This document shows, in pieces, positions 35,207 through 42,997 of a stretch of 51,269 nucleotides of DNA. The DNA lies in NCBI GenBank assembly GCA_029570835.1, contig JAKPTX010000139.1, forward strand, positions 1 to 51,269, given 5' to 3'. Numbering within the stretch: position 1 is the first letter of the stretch; each line of letters starts with the position of its first letter. The notes beneath the pieces were generated by a model. That model had not been told where the DNA came from and did no database searches. It saw nothing but the letters and a program-made list of their open reading frames with translations. Made by a program: the position numbers and the translations under genes. Source of the stretch: Bacteroidota bacterium (GTDB taxonomy: Bacteria > Bacteroidota > Bacteroidia > Bacteroidales > WCHB1-69).

Positions 35207-35214
35207 CAAAGATA
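35207..35214 (-). promoter_or_regulatory. -7 box for hipBA
   Basis: TATCTTTG on the minus strand, 14 bases before the ATG at 35192. Confidence 0.55.
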
Positions 35215-35280
35215 CAAATAATTAATAATATAATAATAGTTAATGTGAAATAAATCTGTTAAGTGATAAAATGATATCAA

Positions 35281-35385
35281 AAGGCGGAAGGCGGAATGCG
35301 GAAGGCGGAATGAGAAAAAGTCGAAAGGCGAAAGTCGAAAGGCGGAATACAATTACGAATTACGAATTACGACAAATTAACAATT
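35281..35385. repeat. Heptamer tract (GGCGGAA to GTCGAAA to TTACGAA)
   Basis: Three heptamer families follow each other in the same register over about 100 bases, for example GGCGGAA from 35282 and TTACGAA from 35353. Confidence 0.85.
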
Positions 35386-35417
35386 CGAAATTTTTGAATT
35401 TATGTGTTTAATTGTAG

Positions 35418-35437
35418 GGATAGGTCGCGACCTGTCC
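35418..35437. repeat. REP-like palindrome, AGGTCG core
   Basis: GGATAGGTCG and CGACCTGTCC form 10-bp arms with one mismatch and no loop. Confidence 0.7.
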
Positions 35438-35455
35438 ACGATAAATAAAACAATG

Positions 35456-35818
35456 AACGTGGCTGTAGAGACGCAATGCTTTGCGTCTCTATGACAATAT
35501 GCACATTTCCATACACATAACCACAAAGGATCCATATATTTCGAAATCCGAAATCGTTTCCGAGTGGGGAAACGGAATAACTAAATAGGGAAGAGTGTCC
35601 TGCCCCCCTTTTATTTAAAATACCAAATAAGAAATCAGAAATAAGAAATAAAGGCGAAAGTCGAAAGTTGGAAGGCAATATAAAACAATTACATCCTGAA
35701 CCTAAAAAATCGAAATCCGAAGATATTCTAAACTGTTTTTTTATTCCGATATCCGCCCTCCGCCTTCCGCCTTTTAATTCTAAATTCTAATTTCTAATTT
35801 CTAAATTTTATTTATCTT
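35456..35818 (+). repeat. Composite repeat copy D and the longest heptamer mosaic
   Basis: Palindrome at 35466-35491, GAGTGGGG at 35562-35569, 30 bases, CTGCCCCCC at 35600-35608. From 35609 to 35811 the DNA divides into 29 successive 7-base words: purine-rich words first (AGAAATA, AAGGCGA), then pyrimidine-rich words (CCTTCCG, TTTCTAA). It ends at the kamD promoter. No gene. Confidence 0.88.
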
Positions 35819-35820
35819 TG
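35813..35820 (+). promoter_or_regulatory. -7 box for kamD
   Basis: TATCTTTG, 44 bases before the kamD ATG. A TTTC, 18 bases upstream and inside the heptamer array, may act as the -33 box. Confidence 0.6.
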
Positions 35821-35863
35821 CGGATTGTTTTTGAATTTATAACACGATAATAGATTTTAAGAT

Positions 35864-37420
35864 ATGAGAAAGAGTAAATTAGGTCTGGATTTTGACAAAG
35901 TGGACAAAGCAAAAGGGTTTGCGAAACAGATTGCAGATGGTGTTCAACAATTTGTGAATAAACATACGACTGTTGCGGTGGAGAGAACATTGTGTCGTTT
36001 ATTGGGTATCGATGGGGTTGATGTTCATGATGTGCCGCTGCCTAATGTGGTTGTGAATCAAATCCAGGAGGCCGGATTGCTTTCTCAAGGAGTGGTTTAT
36101 TATCTCGGTAATGCGATATTGGAAACCGGGTTAAAACCTCAGGAAATCGCTGAAAAGATTGCCAATGGAGAGTTAGATATTACTCGTTTGCCGATCCATT
36201 CCAATGAAGAGATTCATAAAGCAATTGCGCCTTATGTGGATCAAACTATGGAGCGGATTAACCGCAATGTGGCTCGCAGAAATCAATATTTAGAAGAGAT
36301 CGGTGAAGGTCCGAAACCTTACATATACGTTATTGTAGCGACCGGTAATATTTTTGAGGATGTGGTTCAGGCGCAAGCAGCTGCCAGACAAGGTGCGGAT
36401 ATCATTGCGGTGATCAGAACTACAGGACAAAGTTTGCTCGACTATGTGCCTTATGGTGCTACTACAGAAGGATTTGGAGGAACTTATGCAACGCAGGAGA
36501 ACTTCAAAATTATGCGTAAAGCATTGGATGAAGTAGGTGAGGAGGTAGGTCGTTATATCCGCTTGTGCAACTACTGCTCCGGCTTGTGTATGCCTGAAAT
36601 CGCCGCTATGGGCGCGTTGGAACGCTTGGATGTGATGCTGAATGATGCGCTTTATGGAATCCTGTTTAGAGATATTAACCCTCAAAGAACTTTGGTTGAC
36701 CAGTTTTTTTCCAGAGTTATCAATGGTTATGCCGGTGTGATTATCAATACTGGGGAGGATAACTACCTTACTACTGCGGATGCATATGAAGAAGCACATA
36801 CCGTACTGGCTTCCGACCTGATTAATGAGCAATTGGCTCTGCTTGCCGGAATTCCGGAAGAACAAATGGGCTTGGGTCACGCTTTTGAGATGGATCCCGA
36901 TATGAAGAACGGATTCTTGTATGAATTGGCACAAGCACAAATGACCCGCGAAATTTTCCCTAATGCTCCTCTGAAATATATGCCTCCAACCAAGTTTATG
37001 ACCGGAAATATATTTAAAGGACATATCCAGGATGCACTCTTTAATATGATCTCAATTTGGACCGGACAAGGGTTGCAACTATTGGGTATGATGACCGAAG
37101 CGATTCATACTCCTTTCATGTCTGACCGTTATTTGGCGATTGAAAATGCCAGATACATATTCAATAATATGAGAGATCTGGGTGATGAAGTCACCTTTAA
37201 AGAAGGAGGAATCATCAGTGAAAGAGCAAAATTAGTTCTGGATAATGCGTATAATCTGCTTGAAGCAATGGCTAAAGAGGGGTTATTTGACACCCTTGAG
37301 AAGGGCTTGTTTGCAGGAATTAAACGTTCCAAAGTGGGAGGAAAAGGATTGGCAGGAGTAAGTCAGATTAACGAGAAATTCTACTTTAATCCGTTTATTC
37401 CTCGTATGCTTCAAAAGTAG
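35864..37420 (+). CDS. kamD: Lysine 5,6-aminomutase alpha subunit
   Basis: Large subunit of the B12- and PLP-dependent enzyme that moves the terminal amino group of D-lysine or beta-lysine to carbon 5 in lysine fermentation. Opens KLGLDFDKVDKAKGFAKQIADGVQQFV and contains VAVERTLCRLLGIDGVD, YIYVIVATGNIFEDVVQAQAAARQGADIIAVIRTTGQSLLDYVPYGATTEGFGGTYATQENF and RYIRLCNYCSGLCMPEIAAMGALERLDVM, all KamD features; 518 aa is the normal length. The beta subunit kamE and the other lysine-pathway genes do not adjoin it. The 3' end overlaps the convergent MATE gene by 26 bases. Confidence 0.94.
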   Translation: MRKSKLGLDFDKVDKAKGFAKQIADGVQQFVNKHTTVAVERTLCRLLGIDGVDVHDVPLPNVVVNQIQEAGLLSQGVVYYLGNAILETGLKPQEIAEKIANGELDITRLPIHSNEEIHKAIAPYVDQTMERINRNVARRNQYLEEIGEGPKPYIYVIVATGNIFEDVVQAQAAARQGADIIAVIRTTGQSLLDYVPYGATTEGFGGTYATQENFKIMRKALDEVGEEVGRYIRLCNYCSGLCMPEIAAMGALERLDVMLNDALYGILFRDINPQRTLVDQFFSRVINGYAGVIINTGEDNYLTTADAYEEAHTVLASDLINEQLALLAGIPEEQMGLGHAFEMDPDMKNGFLYELAQAQMTREIFPNAPLKYMPPTKFMTGNIFKGHIQDALFNMISIWTGQGLQLLGMMTEAIHTPFMSDRYLAIENARYIFNNMRDLGDEVTFKEGGIISERAKLVLDNAYNLLEAMAKEGLFDTLEKGLFAGIKRSKVGGKGLAGVSQINEKFYFNPFIPRMLQK

Positions 37421-38753
37421 GTTCCGGCTTCCAGCTCTGTTTATCGTACCATTTGTAGATAATCAAAATGTTCATCAGTAATGCGAAAAGTGATGAGATG
37501 GGTTCGCTGTACCATACTCCGTTGACACTCCATATTGGTGGCAGAATCAGCAAGAAGGGGAGTAAAACAATCACCTGACGGAACATGGACAAAAAGATCG
37601 ATATACGTGCTTTTCCAATGGCAAGAAAAAACTGAGAAGTAACCAATTGAAATCCTACAAAAGGAAAGGCTAAAAAGTAGATTCTTATTCCATTGGTTGT
37701 GATATCAATCAATTCTTTATCTGTGGTGAATGCCTGAGCGATCATGTGCGGGTAGAGTAGTGCAACAACCCACGCTACAATTCCAACAATAGTAGCCCAT
37801 TTTACAGTCAATTTATAGGTATCCCACATTCTTTGGTATTGCTTGGCTCCGTAGTTATATCCCACAATGGGTTGCATTCCCTGGGCAAATCCAAAGAAGA
37901 TCATGGTTACTAATCCCGCTAAACTATTGATAATTCCGGCAGCTCCAATGGCAAAGTCGCCACCATATTGCTTGAGTTGCCGATTGATCACCGCTATGAC
38001 AATAAACGCGAATATGTGAACTAAAAAGGGAGACAATCCGATAGAGAAGATTTTTGCGATAATCTTTCTGGAGAGTTTAAAGCCATTTTTAGCATAATGC
38101 ACTGTGTGTTTGGATGACAGAAAATGGTAGAAGAGCATATTCAGTCCGATGAACTGCGATAAAACTGTCGCCAGTGCGGCACCTCGAATCCCCCAATGTA
38201 GTACAAATATAAAAAAGGGAGCCAAAATAAGATTGCAAATCACAGAGACGATCATGCCGAGCATAGCTTTGGATGGATAACCGGAAGCACGCATGATGTT
38301 GTACAACCCGTAAAACAGATTTCCAAAAACATTCCCGATCAGGATAACCTGCATAAAATCGCGGGCGTAGGGAAGGGTTAACTCACTGGCACCAAACGCG
38401 ATCAATATGGGATCCAGGAAAATAAAGGCAAGAATTGAAAAGGTACCCCCAAAGATAAAAAAGAGCAAGGTGGCATTCCCTAACGTTTTGTTAGCCAGAT
38501 TGTAACGTCTTTCTCCTAAACGAATTGAGATAATGGCAGCAGCACCGGCACCAATAAGCGTACTGAGTGCAACGGCAATATTCATCAAGGGAAGCGTCAA
38601 CGCCAAGCCGGAAATAGCGTAAGGACCAACTCCTTGTCCAATAAAAATACGGTCGATAATGTTGTATAATGATGTGGATGTAGAAGCAACAATGGCAGGA
38701 ATGGAATATTTCCAAAAAAGAGATTTGATCGATTCCGTTCTTAACTTGCTCAT
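37395..38753 (-). CDS. MATE-family efflux transporter
   Basis: 452 residues, about 12 membrane helices. Exchanges drugs or metabolites for Na+ or H+. Seen: FWKYSIPAIVASTSTSLYNIIDRIFIGQGVGPYAISGLALTLPLMN, the repeated second half beginning KIFSIGLSPFLVHIFAFIVIAVINRQL, and FFGFAQGMQPIVGYNYGAKQYQRM. Substrate not predictable. Convergent overlap with kamD. Confidence 0.93.
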   Translation of the reverse strand: MSKLRTESIKSLFWKYSIPAIVASTSTSLYNIIDRIFIGQGVGPYAISGLALTLPLMNIAVALSTLIGAGAAAIISIRLGERRYNLANKTLGNATLLFFIFGGTFSILAFIFLDPILIAFGASELTLPYARDFMQVILIGNVFGNLFYGLYNIMRASGYPSKAMLGMIVSVICNLILAPFFIFVLHWGIRGAALATVLSQFIGLNMLFYHFLSSKHTVHYAKNGFKLSRKIIAKIFSIGLSPFLVHIFAFIVIAVINRQLKQYGGDFAIGAAGIINSLAGLVTMIFFGFAQGMQPIVGYNYGAKQYQRMWDTYKLTVKWATIVGIVAWVVALLYPHMIAQAFTTDKELIDITTNGIRIYFLAFPFVGFQLVTSQFFLAIGKARISIFLSMFRQVIVLLPFLLILPPIWSVNGVWYSEPISSLFALLMNILIIYKWYDKQSWKPEPTFEAYEE

Positions 38754-38906
38754 ATAATGATTGTTAGAATATTTTAGTTCAATAAATTGAGAACCAGCGA
38801 AATTATGAAAAAAATCCGAAATTATTTTGATTTTTGATTTTGTAATCTTCCGACAGGCAGAACGAATCCAATTTTAGAACCCCAAAATGTATTCAATGCC
38901 GTTTCA

Positions 38907-38934
38907 GTAGAGACGTTGCATGCAACGTCTCTAC
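38907..38934. repeat. Perfect 28-bp REP-like palindrome
   Basis: GTAGAGACGTTGCA followed directly by its complement TGCAACGTCTCTAC. It lies 150 bases upstream of the RAYT remnant, and a truncated copy lies at 39453-39474 downstream. The rest of 38754-39087 is AT-rich. Confidence 0.9.
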
Positions 38935-38966
38935 AAATAAAAATTTCAAATACAAAATTAAATTAT

Positions 38967-38997
38967 TTTGACAATTGAATAAAAACGGTTATATTTG
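38967..38997 (+). promoter_or_regulatory. Complete promoter for the RAYT remnant
   Basis: TTTG (38967-38970), 19 bases, TATATTTG (38990-38997): both Bacteroidota boxes at ideal spacing, with about 85 bases of leader before the ATG. Confidence 0.7.
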
Positions 38998-39087
38998 TGT
39001 GTCAAATTCTAAATTAACTGTATTAACTTGTGCTATCAGGGTTCTTTTAATTATGCCTGTAGCTTGAATCTAATAAATTACTAAATT

Positions 39088-39372
39088 ATGACTGACAAAT
39101 TCCGAAACAAGTATCGTGTACCATCCACCAGATTACAAAACTGGGACTATCGTTCACCGGGCGCCTACTACATCACCATTTGCACCCATGACAGTTCCTA
39201 TAAATCTGCTATAACCTATCATGTACATCGGTTAGGATTTGATTTTCAATGGCAACCCCGTTTTCACGACTATATCATTCGTGATGAAAAAATATTTCAA
39301 AAGATTGCCAAATATATTCGTGATAATCCGGCAAATTGGGAAAAGGACAGGTTTTATAAAAACAATTTTTAG
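39088..39372 (+). pseudogene. RAYT (REP-associated tyrosine transposase) with internal deletion
   Basis: 94 codons. Residues 1-38 (TDKFRNKYRVPSTRLQNWDYRSPGAYYITICTH) match the start of a Y1/RAYT transposase and residues 39-94 (KSAITYHVHRLGFDFQWQPRFHDYIIRDEKIFQKIAKYIRDNPANWEKDRFY) match its end, but the middle, with the catalytic His-x-His (usually in a PNHVH motif), is gone in frame. It should be inactive. RAYTs process REP palindromes; those at 38907 and 39453 flank it, so this was a REP-RAYT unit. Confidence 0.85.
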
Positions 39373-39383
39373 GGTATCAATGC

Positions 39384-39475
39384 GTTGAAATGTTGCATGT
39401 TCATTTGTAGAAACATTGCAAATTCGTCTGTTGAAATGTTGAATGTTCGTTTGTAGAGACGTTGCATGCAACGTA
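39384..39475. repeat. 46-bp tandem repeat ending in a half palindrome
   Basis: GTTGAAATGTTG units start at 39384 and 39430, 46 bases apart. The second carries GTAGAGACGTTGCA with only part of its complement (39453-39474). Confidence 0.75.
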
Positions 39476-39576
39476 AATTCTAAATTTACATATCCGTAAT
39501 TCGTAATTCGTAATTCGTAATTCGTAATTTGTAATTGGATTCCGCCTTCCGCCTTCCGCCTTTCGCCTTCTATAGG
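39476..39576. repeat. Heptamer tract (GTAATTC then CCTTCCG)
   Basis: About five GTAATTC words (39500-39540) pass in register into CCTTCCG words up to 39570, just before the lipoprotein stop. Confidence 0.85.
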
Positions 39577-39580
39577 GGTT

Positions 39581-39997
39581 TTACCTCAAAGCAGATTCCA
39601 GCATCATTAATTCTAAAATCACTAAGCCTGCCAATAAATTTTGAGATTCACCATTGATTTCTAAATCTTTAAGTTTAATGAATCCTGTTTTTTTGTTAAA
39701 CAGATATTGCAGTTTGGCAGTTTTAAACTCAACTGATTCATCCCTTTTATCAATGCTTACTTCAATGATCTTAATATCCCGATTGGTTTCACTATCGTCG
39801 CTCAACACTGAATAGTTCACTTCACCCCTTAATCCGGCTAATTTTGTGAAATAATCATCATACGTTGTGGAACCATCTTCTCTTATTGTCGCTTTAAACT
39901 TCTCGATAATCTTTTGATTTGCAATGTTAAATGGATTACATGAAAAAATAGCTAGTAAACAAACAATAACTGCAAAATAACGTGTTACTCTTTTCAT
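39581..39997 (-). CDS. Lipoprotein of unknown function
   Basis: 138 residues from the ATG at 39997: lipobox LLAIFSC, then FNIANQKIIEKFKATIREDGSTTYDDYFTKLAGLRGEVNYSVLSDD and a beta-rich remainder. The frame extends upstream to 40120 through repeat DNA, but the signal peptide sets the start. A TATATTTG box lies at 40024-40031. No family recognised. Confidence 0.65.
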   Translation of the reverse strand: MKRVTRYFAVIVCLLAIFSCNPFNIANQKIIEKFKATIREDGSTTYDDYFTKLAGLRGEVNYSVLSDDSETNRDIKIIEVSIDKRDESVEFKTAKLQYLFNKKTGFIKLKDLEINGESQNLLAGLVILELMMLESALR

Positions 39998-40023
39998 TGG
40001 TTTATACATTTCTTCTAAGGGTA

Positions 40024-40031
40024 CAAATATA
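40024..40031 (-). promoter_or_regulatory. -7 box for the lipoprotein
   Basis: TATATTTG on the minus strand, 26 bases before the ATG at 39997. Confidence 0.5.
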
Positions 40032-40054
40032 CAAAACTTTAGAACACACCAGCC

Positions 40055-40180
40055 TATTTTGAAAGTCGAAAGTCGAAAGTCGAAATATTTTGAAGATAGA
40101 ATGAACTCCCTGATAATCAAATAATTCTAAATTTAAATTTTCGTAATTCGTAATTCGTAATTGGTCAAATATTTTCCAAA
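40055..40180. repeat. GTCGAAA tract and dispersed 70-bp repeat
   Basis: GTCGAAA words (40060-40085) and a segment up to 40131 that matches 50514-50590 in the opposite orientation; 21 bases (40111-40131) are identical. ATTCGTA words follow at 40140-40165. Confidence 0.75.
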
Positions 40181-40184
40181 AGCC

Positions 40185-40290
40185 ATAAAATAGAAGAGTG
40201 GGGTGATAAATTAGCAGTTACGGGAGGTTTTGTCTGCCCCCCTTTTATTTTAAATACCAAATAAGAAGTAAGAAATTAGAAGTAAAGATA
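40185..40290 (+). repeat. GAGTGGGG element copy E
   Basis: GAGTGGGG (40196-40203), 30 bases, CTGCCCCCC (40234-40242), then TTTTATTTTAAATACC and AAATAAG-type heptamers. The centre differs most from the other copies. Confidence 0.75.
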
Positions 40291-40341
40291 AAGCATTCAT
40301 AATGTGAAAGATAAAAGAAATTTTGAAAGTACAGTCCCCTC

Positions 40342-40373
40342 AAAAAAAAATTACGAACCCGTAATTCGTAATT
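40342..40373 (-). terminator. Intrinsic terminator after tRNA-Leu, built from heptamers
   Basis: On the minus strand AATTACGAA, a 7-base loop and TTCGTAATT form a 9-bp stem followed by nine T. It is 48 bases after the tRNA 3' end. The stem is made of ATTCGTA repeat units in opposite orientations. Confidence 0.55.
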
Positions 40374-40420
40374 CGTAATTTCCTTCTACCTTCTACCTTC
40401 TTCCTTCTACCTTCAATTTG

Positions 40421-40504
40421 TGCCCAGGACAAGAGTCGAACTTGCACAGGATTGCTCCCACTACCACCTCAAAGTAGCGTGTCTACCAATTCCACCACCT
40501 GGGC
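40421..40504 (-). tRNA. tRNA-Leu (anticodon GAG)
   Basis: 84 bases, read on the minus strand. Acceptor stem GCCCAGG pairs with CCTGGGC, discriminator A, no encoded CCA. Anticodon stem CTACT/GGTAG encloses the loop TTGAGGT with GAG. A long variable arm and TTCGACTC T-loop fit a class II tRNA-Leu. Heptamer repeats (TTCTACC words, 40383-40413) begin 8 bases after its end. Confidence 0.93.
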
Positions 40505-40577
40505 TAGCAAAACTTCGTAATAAAAATTTAATCACTACGAAGTAACTTTGAGGGCGCAAAGATATAGAAAAATATTG

Positions 40578-40585
40578 TACTTTTG
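40578..40585 (+). promoter_or_regulatory. -7 box for pbp1A
   Basis: TACTTTTG, 34 bases before the ATG. Confidence 0.5.
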
Positions 40586-40618
40586 CAGGTTGGTAAATAA
40601 AAATTCAATTTTTATATA

Positions 40619-42913
40619 ATGTACAATCAACCCACTAGAAAAAAGCCTGTTAGGAAGGTGAAAAAAGAGAAATCAAAATGGATTAAGCGCTTTTGGATCT
40701 TCTACGTAGTCGCAGTACTCCTTGTTTTTCTTCTTTTTGTTCTCATATCTTACGGCTATTTGGGTTTTATGCCCTCTTTTGCTGATTTGGAGAATCCTAA
40801 AACCAATCTGGCAACCGAGGTTTATTCTGCCGACGGGGAGCTGTTAGGTAAATATTATCTGGAAAATCGTTCTCCCTGTAAGTATGATGAGTTGTCACCT
40901 TCCTTGGTGAATGCACTGATTGCAACGGAAGACGCGCGCTTTTACAGACACTCCGGAATCGATGGAAGAGCTTTGGTAAGGGTTTTCTTTGGGGTAATGA
41001 CCGGAAGTCACAAGGGGGGAGGAAGTACGATTACCCAACAATTGGCAAAAAATCTTTTCCCCAGAGATCCTAATGCAGGAAAAATGAAAATCATTTTTAC
41101 AAAGCTGAAAGAGTGGGTGGTGGCTATCAAATTGGAACGGGGCTACTCGAAAAATGAGATTATTGCCATGTATTTCAATACGGTTGATTTTGGGAGTAAC
41201 TCCATGGGGATCAAGTCAGCGGCAGCTACCTTTTTCAATAAAACTCCGGCAGAATTAAGTGTTGAGGAGTCTGCGCTATTGGTGGGAATGTTGAAAGCGC
41301 CAACCAAATATAGTCCGCGTAGAAATCCAAATGCTTCTTTAAACAGAAGAAATACAGTACTCTCTCAAATGGAGAAGTATAAATATCTGGAAAAAGAGCA
41401 ATTTGACTCCATCAAAGCGATTCCTATTGATATTTCAGGATATAAGATGCAGCATCATGCAACCGGTTCTGCCACCTATTTCAGAGAGTATCTGAGATTA
41501 TATTTGACAGAATGGTGCCGAAAAAATCCTAAACCTGACGGCACCTATTACGATATCTACAAAGATGGTCTCAAAATATACACCACAATCGATTCCAGAA
41601 TGCAAAAGCATGCCGAAGAGGCAGTGAGAGAACATATTTGCGGGCATCTTCAACCCCTCTTTTTTAATCATATCAAAGGAAGAGCCAACGCGCCTTTTGT
41701 CAATATCAGCAATGAAGAGACGGAACGGATTCTGGTTGCCGCGATGAAGCGTTCGGAGCGATATGAGATCATGAAAGATGCCGGTTTTTCCGATGCAGAG
41801 ATCAGGAAAGCTTTTGACAAAAAAGTGGAAATGCAGGTTATGACGTGGGATCGCGGTATGGTGGATACGGTGATGACTCCCATGGACTCAATCCGCTACA
41901 TGAAATCGTTCTTGCACTGCGGAATGATGGCGATGGATGTGAATACCGGATATGTCAAGGCGTACGTTGGTGGAGTGGATTACATGTATTTTCAATTCGA
42001 CCATGTGAAGTTGTCCAAACGACAAGTAGGTTCTACCTTTAAACCTTATGTTTACACTGTCGCGATGCAATCCGGAGAGTACTCTCCTTGTACGATGGTG
42101 CCCAATGTGCCGGTTACTTTTAAGTTGCCGGAAGGAACTACCTGGACACCCAAAAATTCCGGGGATTACAAAAATGGTCAGATGATCTCTTTGAGCGAGG
42201 CACTGGCACACTCTGTGAACTATATATCCGCCTATTTGATGAAACAGTTTGGACCGCAAGCGGTAATCCAGTTAATTCGCAATATGGGGATGACATCCGA
42301 GGTTCCTGCGGTTCCCGCTATCTGTTTGGGAGCTTGTGAACTTTCGCTGTATGAACAGGTTGGAGCAATGAACTGTTTCCCCAACCAGGGAGTTTATGTA
42401 GAACCCTCTTTCATTACCAGAATTTGTGATTTTAACGGAAACGTAATCCATACCTATGTTCCTAAAACCAATGAGGCAATCGACCAGATTACGGCCTTTA
42501 AAACTGTACGTTTGATGCAGGGGGTGGTGCAACATGGTACCGGTGCCCGATTGAGAGGACAATATAAGTTGACATTTCCTCTTGCAGGAAAAACAGGAAC
42601 TACCGATAACCAGTCGGATGGTTGGTTTGTGGGTTATACGCCTGCTCTTACTGCCGGAGTGTGGGTAGGAGCGGAGGATAGATCGGTACACTTTAGAAGT
42701 ATTTCCTTAGGACAAGGAGCGCGTACCGCAATGCCTATTTTTGCTCTGTTTCTGCAAAAGTGTTATAGTGATCCCGAGTTGCCCTACGCAAAAATGGTGA
42801 GAAATCCGGAGAAGTATCCCGGCTATGACTTCACCATCCCGGAAGCTTACACCGGCGACGCCAGCGGGTGTAATGAACAAAAACGGGAAAAGAAAAGACC
42901 CGCGTTTGATTAG
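40619..42913 (+). CDS. Penicillin-binding protein 1A (bifunctional)
   Basis: Class A PBP that polymerises and cross-links peptidoglycan. One N-terminal membrane helix (WIFYVVAVLLVFLLFVLISY), glycosyltransferase family 51 domain (TEDARFYRHSGIDGRALVR; GGGSTITQQLAKNLF; EIIAMYFNTVDFG), then the transpeptidase with SxxK in GSTFKPYVY, SVN, and KTGT in AGKTGTTDNQSDGWFVGYTP. 764 aa is normal. It is behind a TACTTTTG box and not tied to the tRNA. Confidence 0.96.
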   Translation: MYNQPTRKKPVRKVKKEKSKWIKRFWIFYVVAVLLVFLLFVLISYGYLGFMPSFADLENPKTNLATEVYSADGELLGKYYLENRSPCKYDELSPSLVNALIATEDARFYRHSGIDGRALVRVFFGVMTGSHKGGGSTITQQLAKNLFPRDPNAGKMKIIFTKLKEWVVAIKLERGYSKNEIIAMYFNTVDFGSNSMGIKSAAATFFNKTPAELSVEESALLVGMLKAPTKYSPRRNPNASLNRRNTVLSQMEKYKYLEKEQFDSIKAIPIDISGYKMQHHATGSATYFREYLRLYLTEWCRKNPKPDGTYYDIYKDGLKIYTTIDSRMQKHAEEAVREHICGHLQPLFFNHIKGRANAPFVNISNEETERILVAAMKRSERYEIMKDAGFSDAEIRKAFDKKVEMQVMTWDRGMVDTVMTPMDSIRYMKSFLHCGMMAMDVNTGYVKAYVGGVDYMYFQFDHVKLSKRQVGSTFKPYVYTVAMQSGEYSPCTMVPNVPVTFKLPEGTTWTPKNSGDYKNGQMISLSEALAHSVNYISAYLMKQFGPQAVIQLIRNMGMTSEVPAVPAICLGACELSLYEQVGAMNCFPNQGVYVEPSFITRICDFNGNVIHTYVPKTNEAIDQITAFKTVRLMQGVVQHGTGARLRGQYKLTFPLAGKTGTTDNQSDGWFVGYTPALTAGVWVGAEDRSVHFRSISLGQGARTAMPIFALFLQKCYSDPELPYAKMVRNPEKYPGYDFTIPEAYTGDASGCNEQKREKKRPAFD

Positions 42914-42954
42914 GTGTGGGGTTTTAAATTATTCGTAATTATAAATATTAATCG

Positions 42955-42962
42955 TATTTTTG
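42955..42962 (+). promoter_or_regulatory. -7 box for the glycosyltransferase
   Basis: TATTTTTG, 35 bases before the ATG. Confidence 0.5.
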
Positions 42963-42997
42963 CCATTCTTTTGTAAAATTAAGGAAATTTTGAATTT

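Noticed and set aside
35281-35811. CRISPR array
   Set aside because: The repeats are 7-base words with no spacers of constant size and no cas gene.
24320-35820. Prophage or conjugative element
   Set aside because: No integrase, capsid, portal, relaxase or Tra gene is present.
39998-40120. N-terminal extension of the lipoprotein
   Set aside because: It would be encoded by repeat DNA and would bury the signal peptide.
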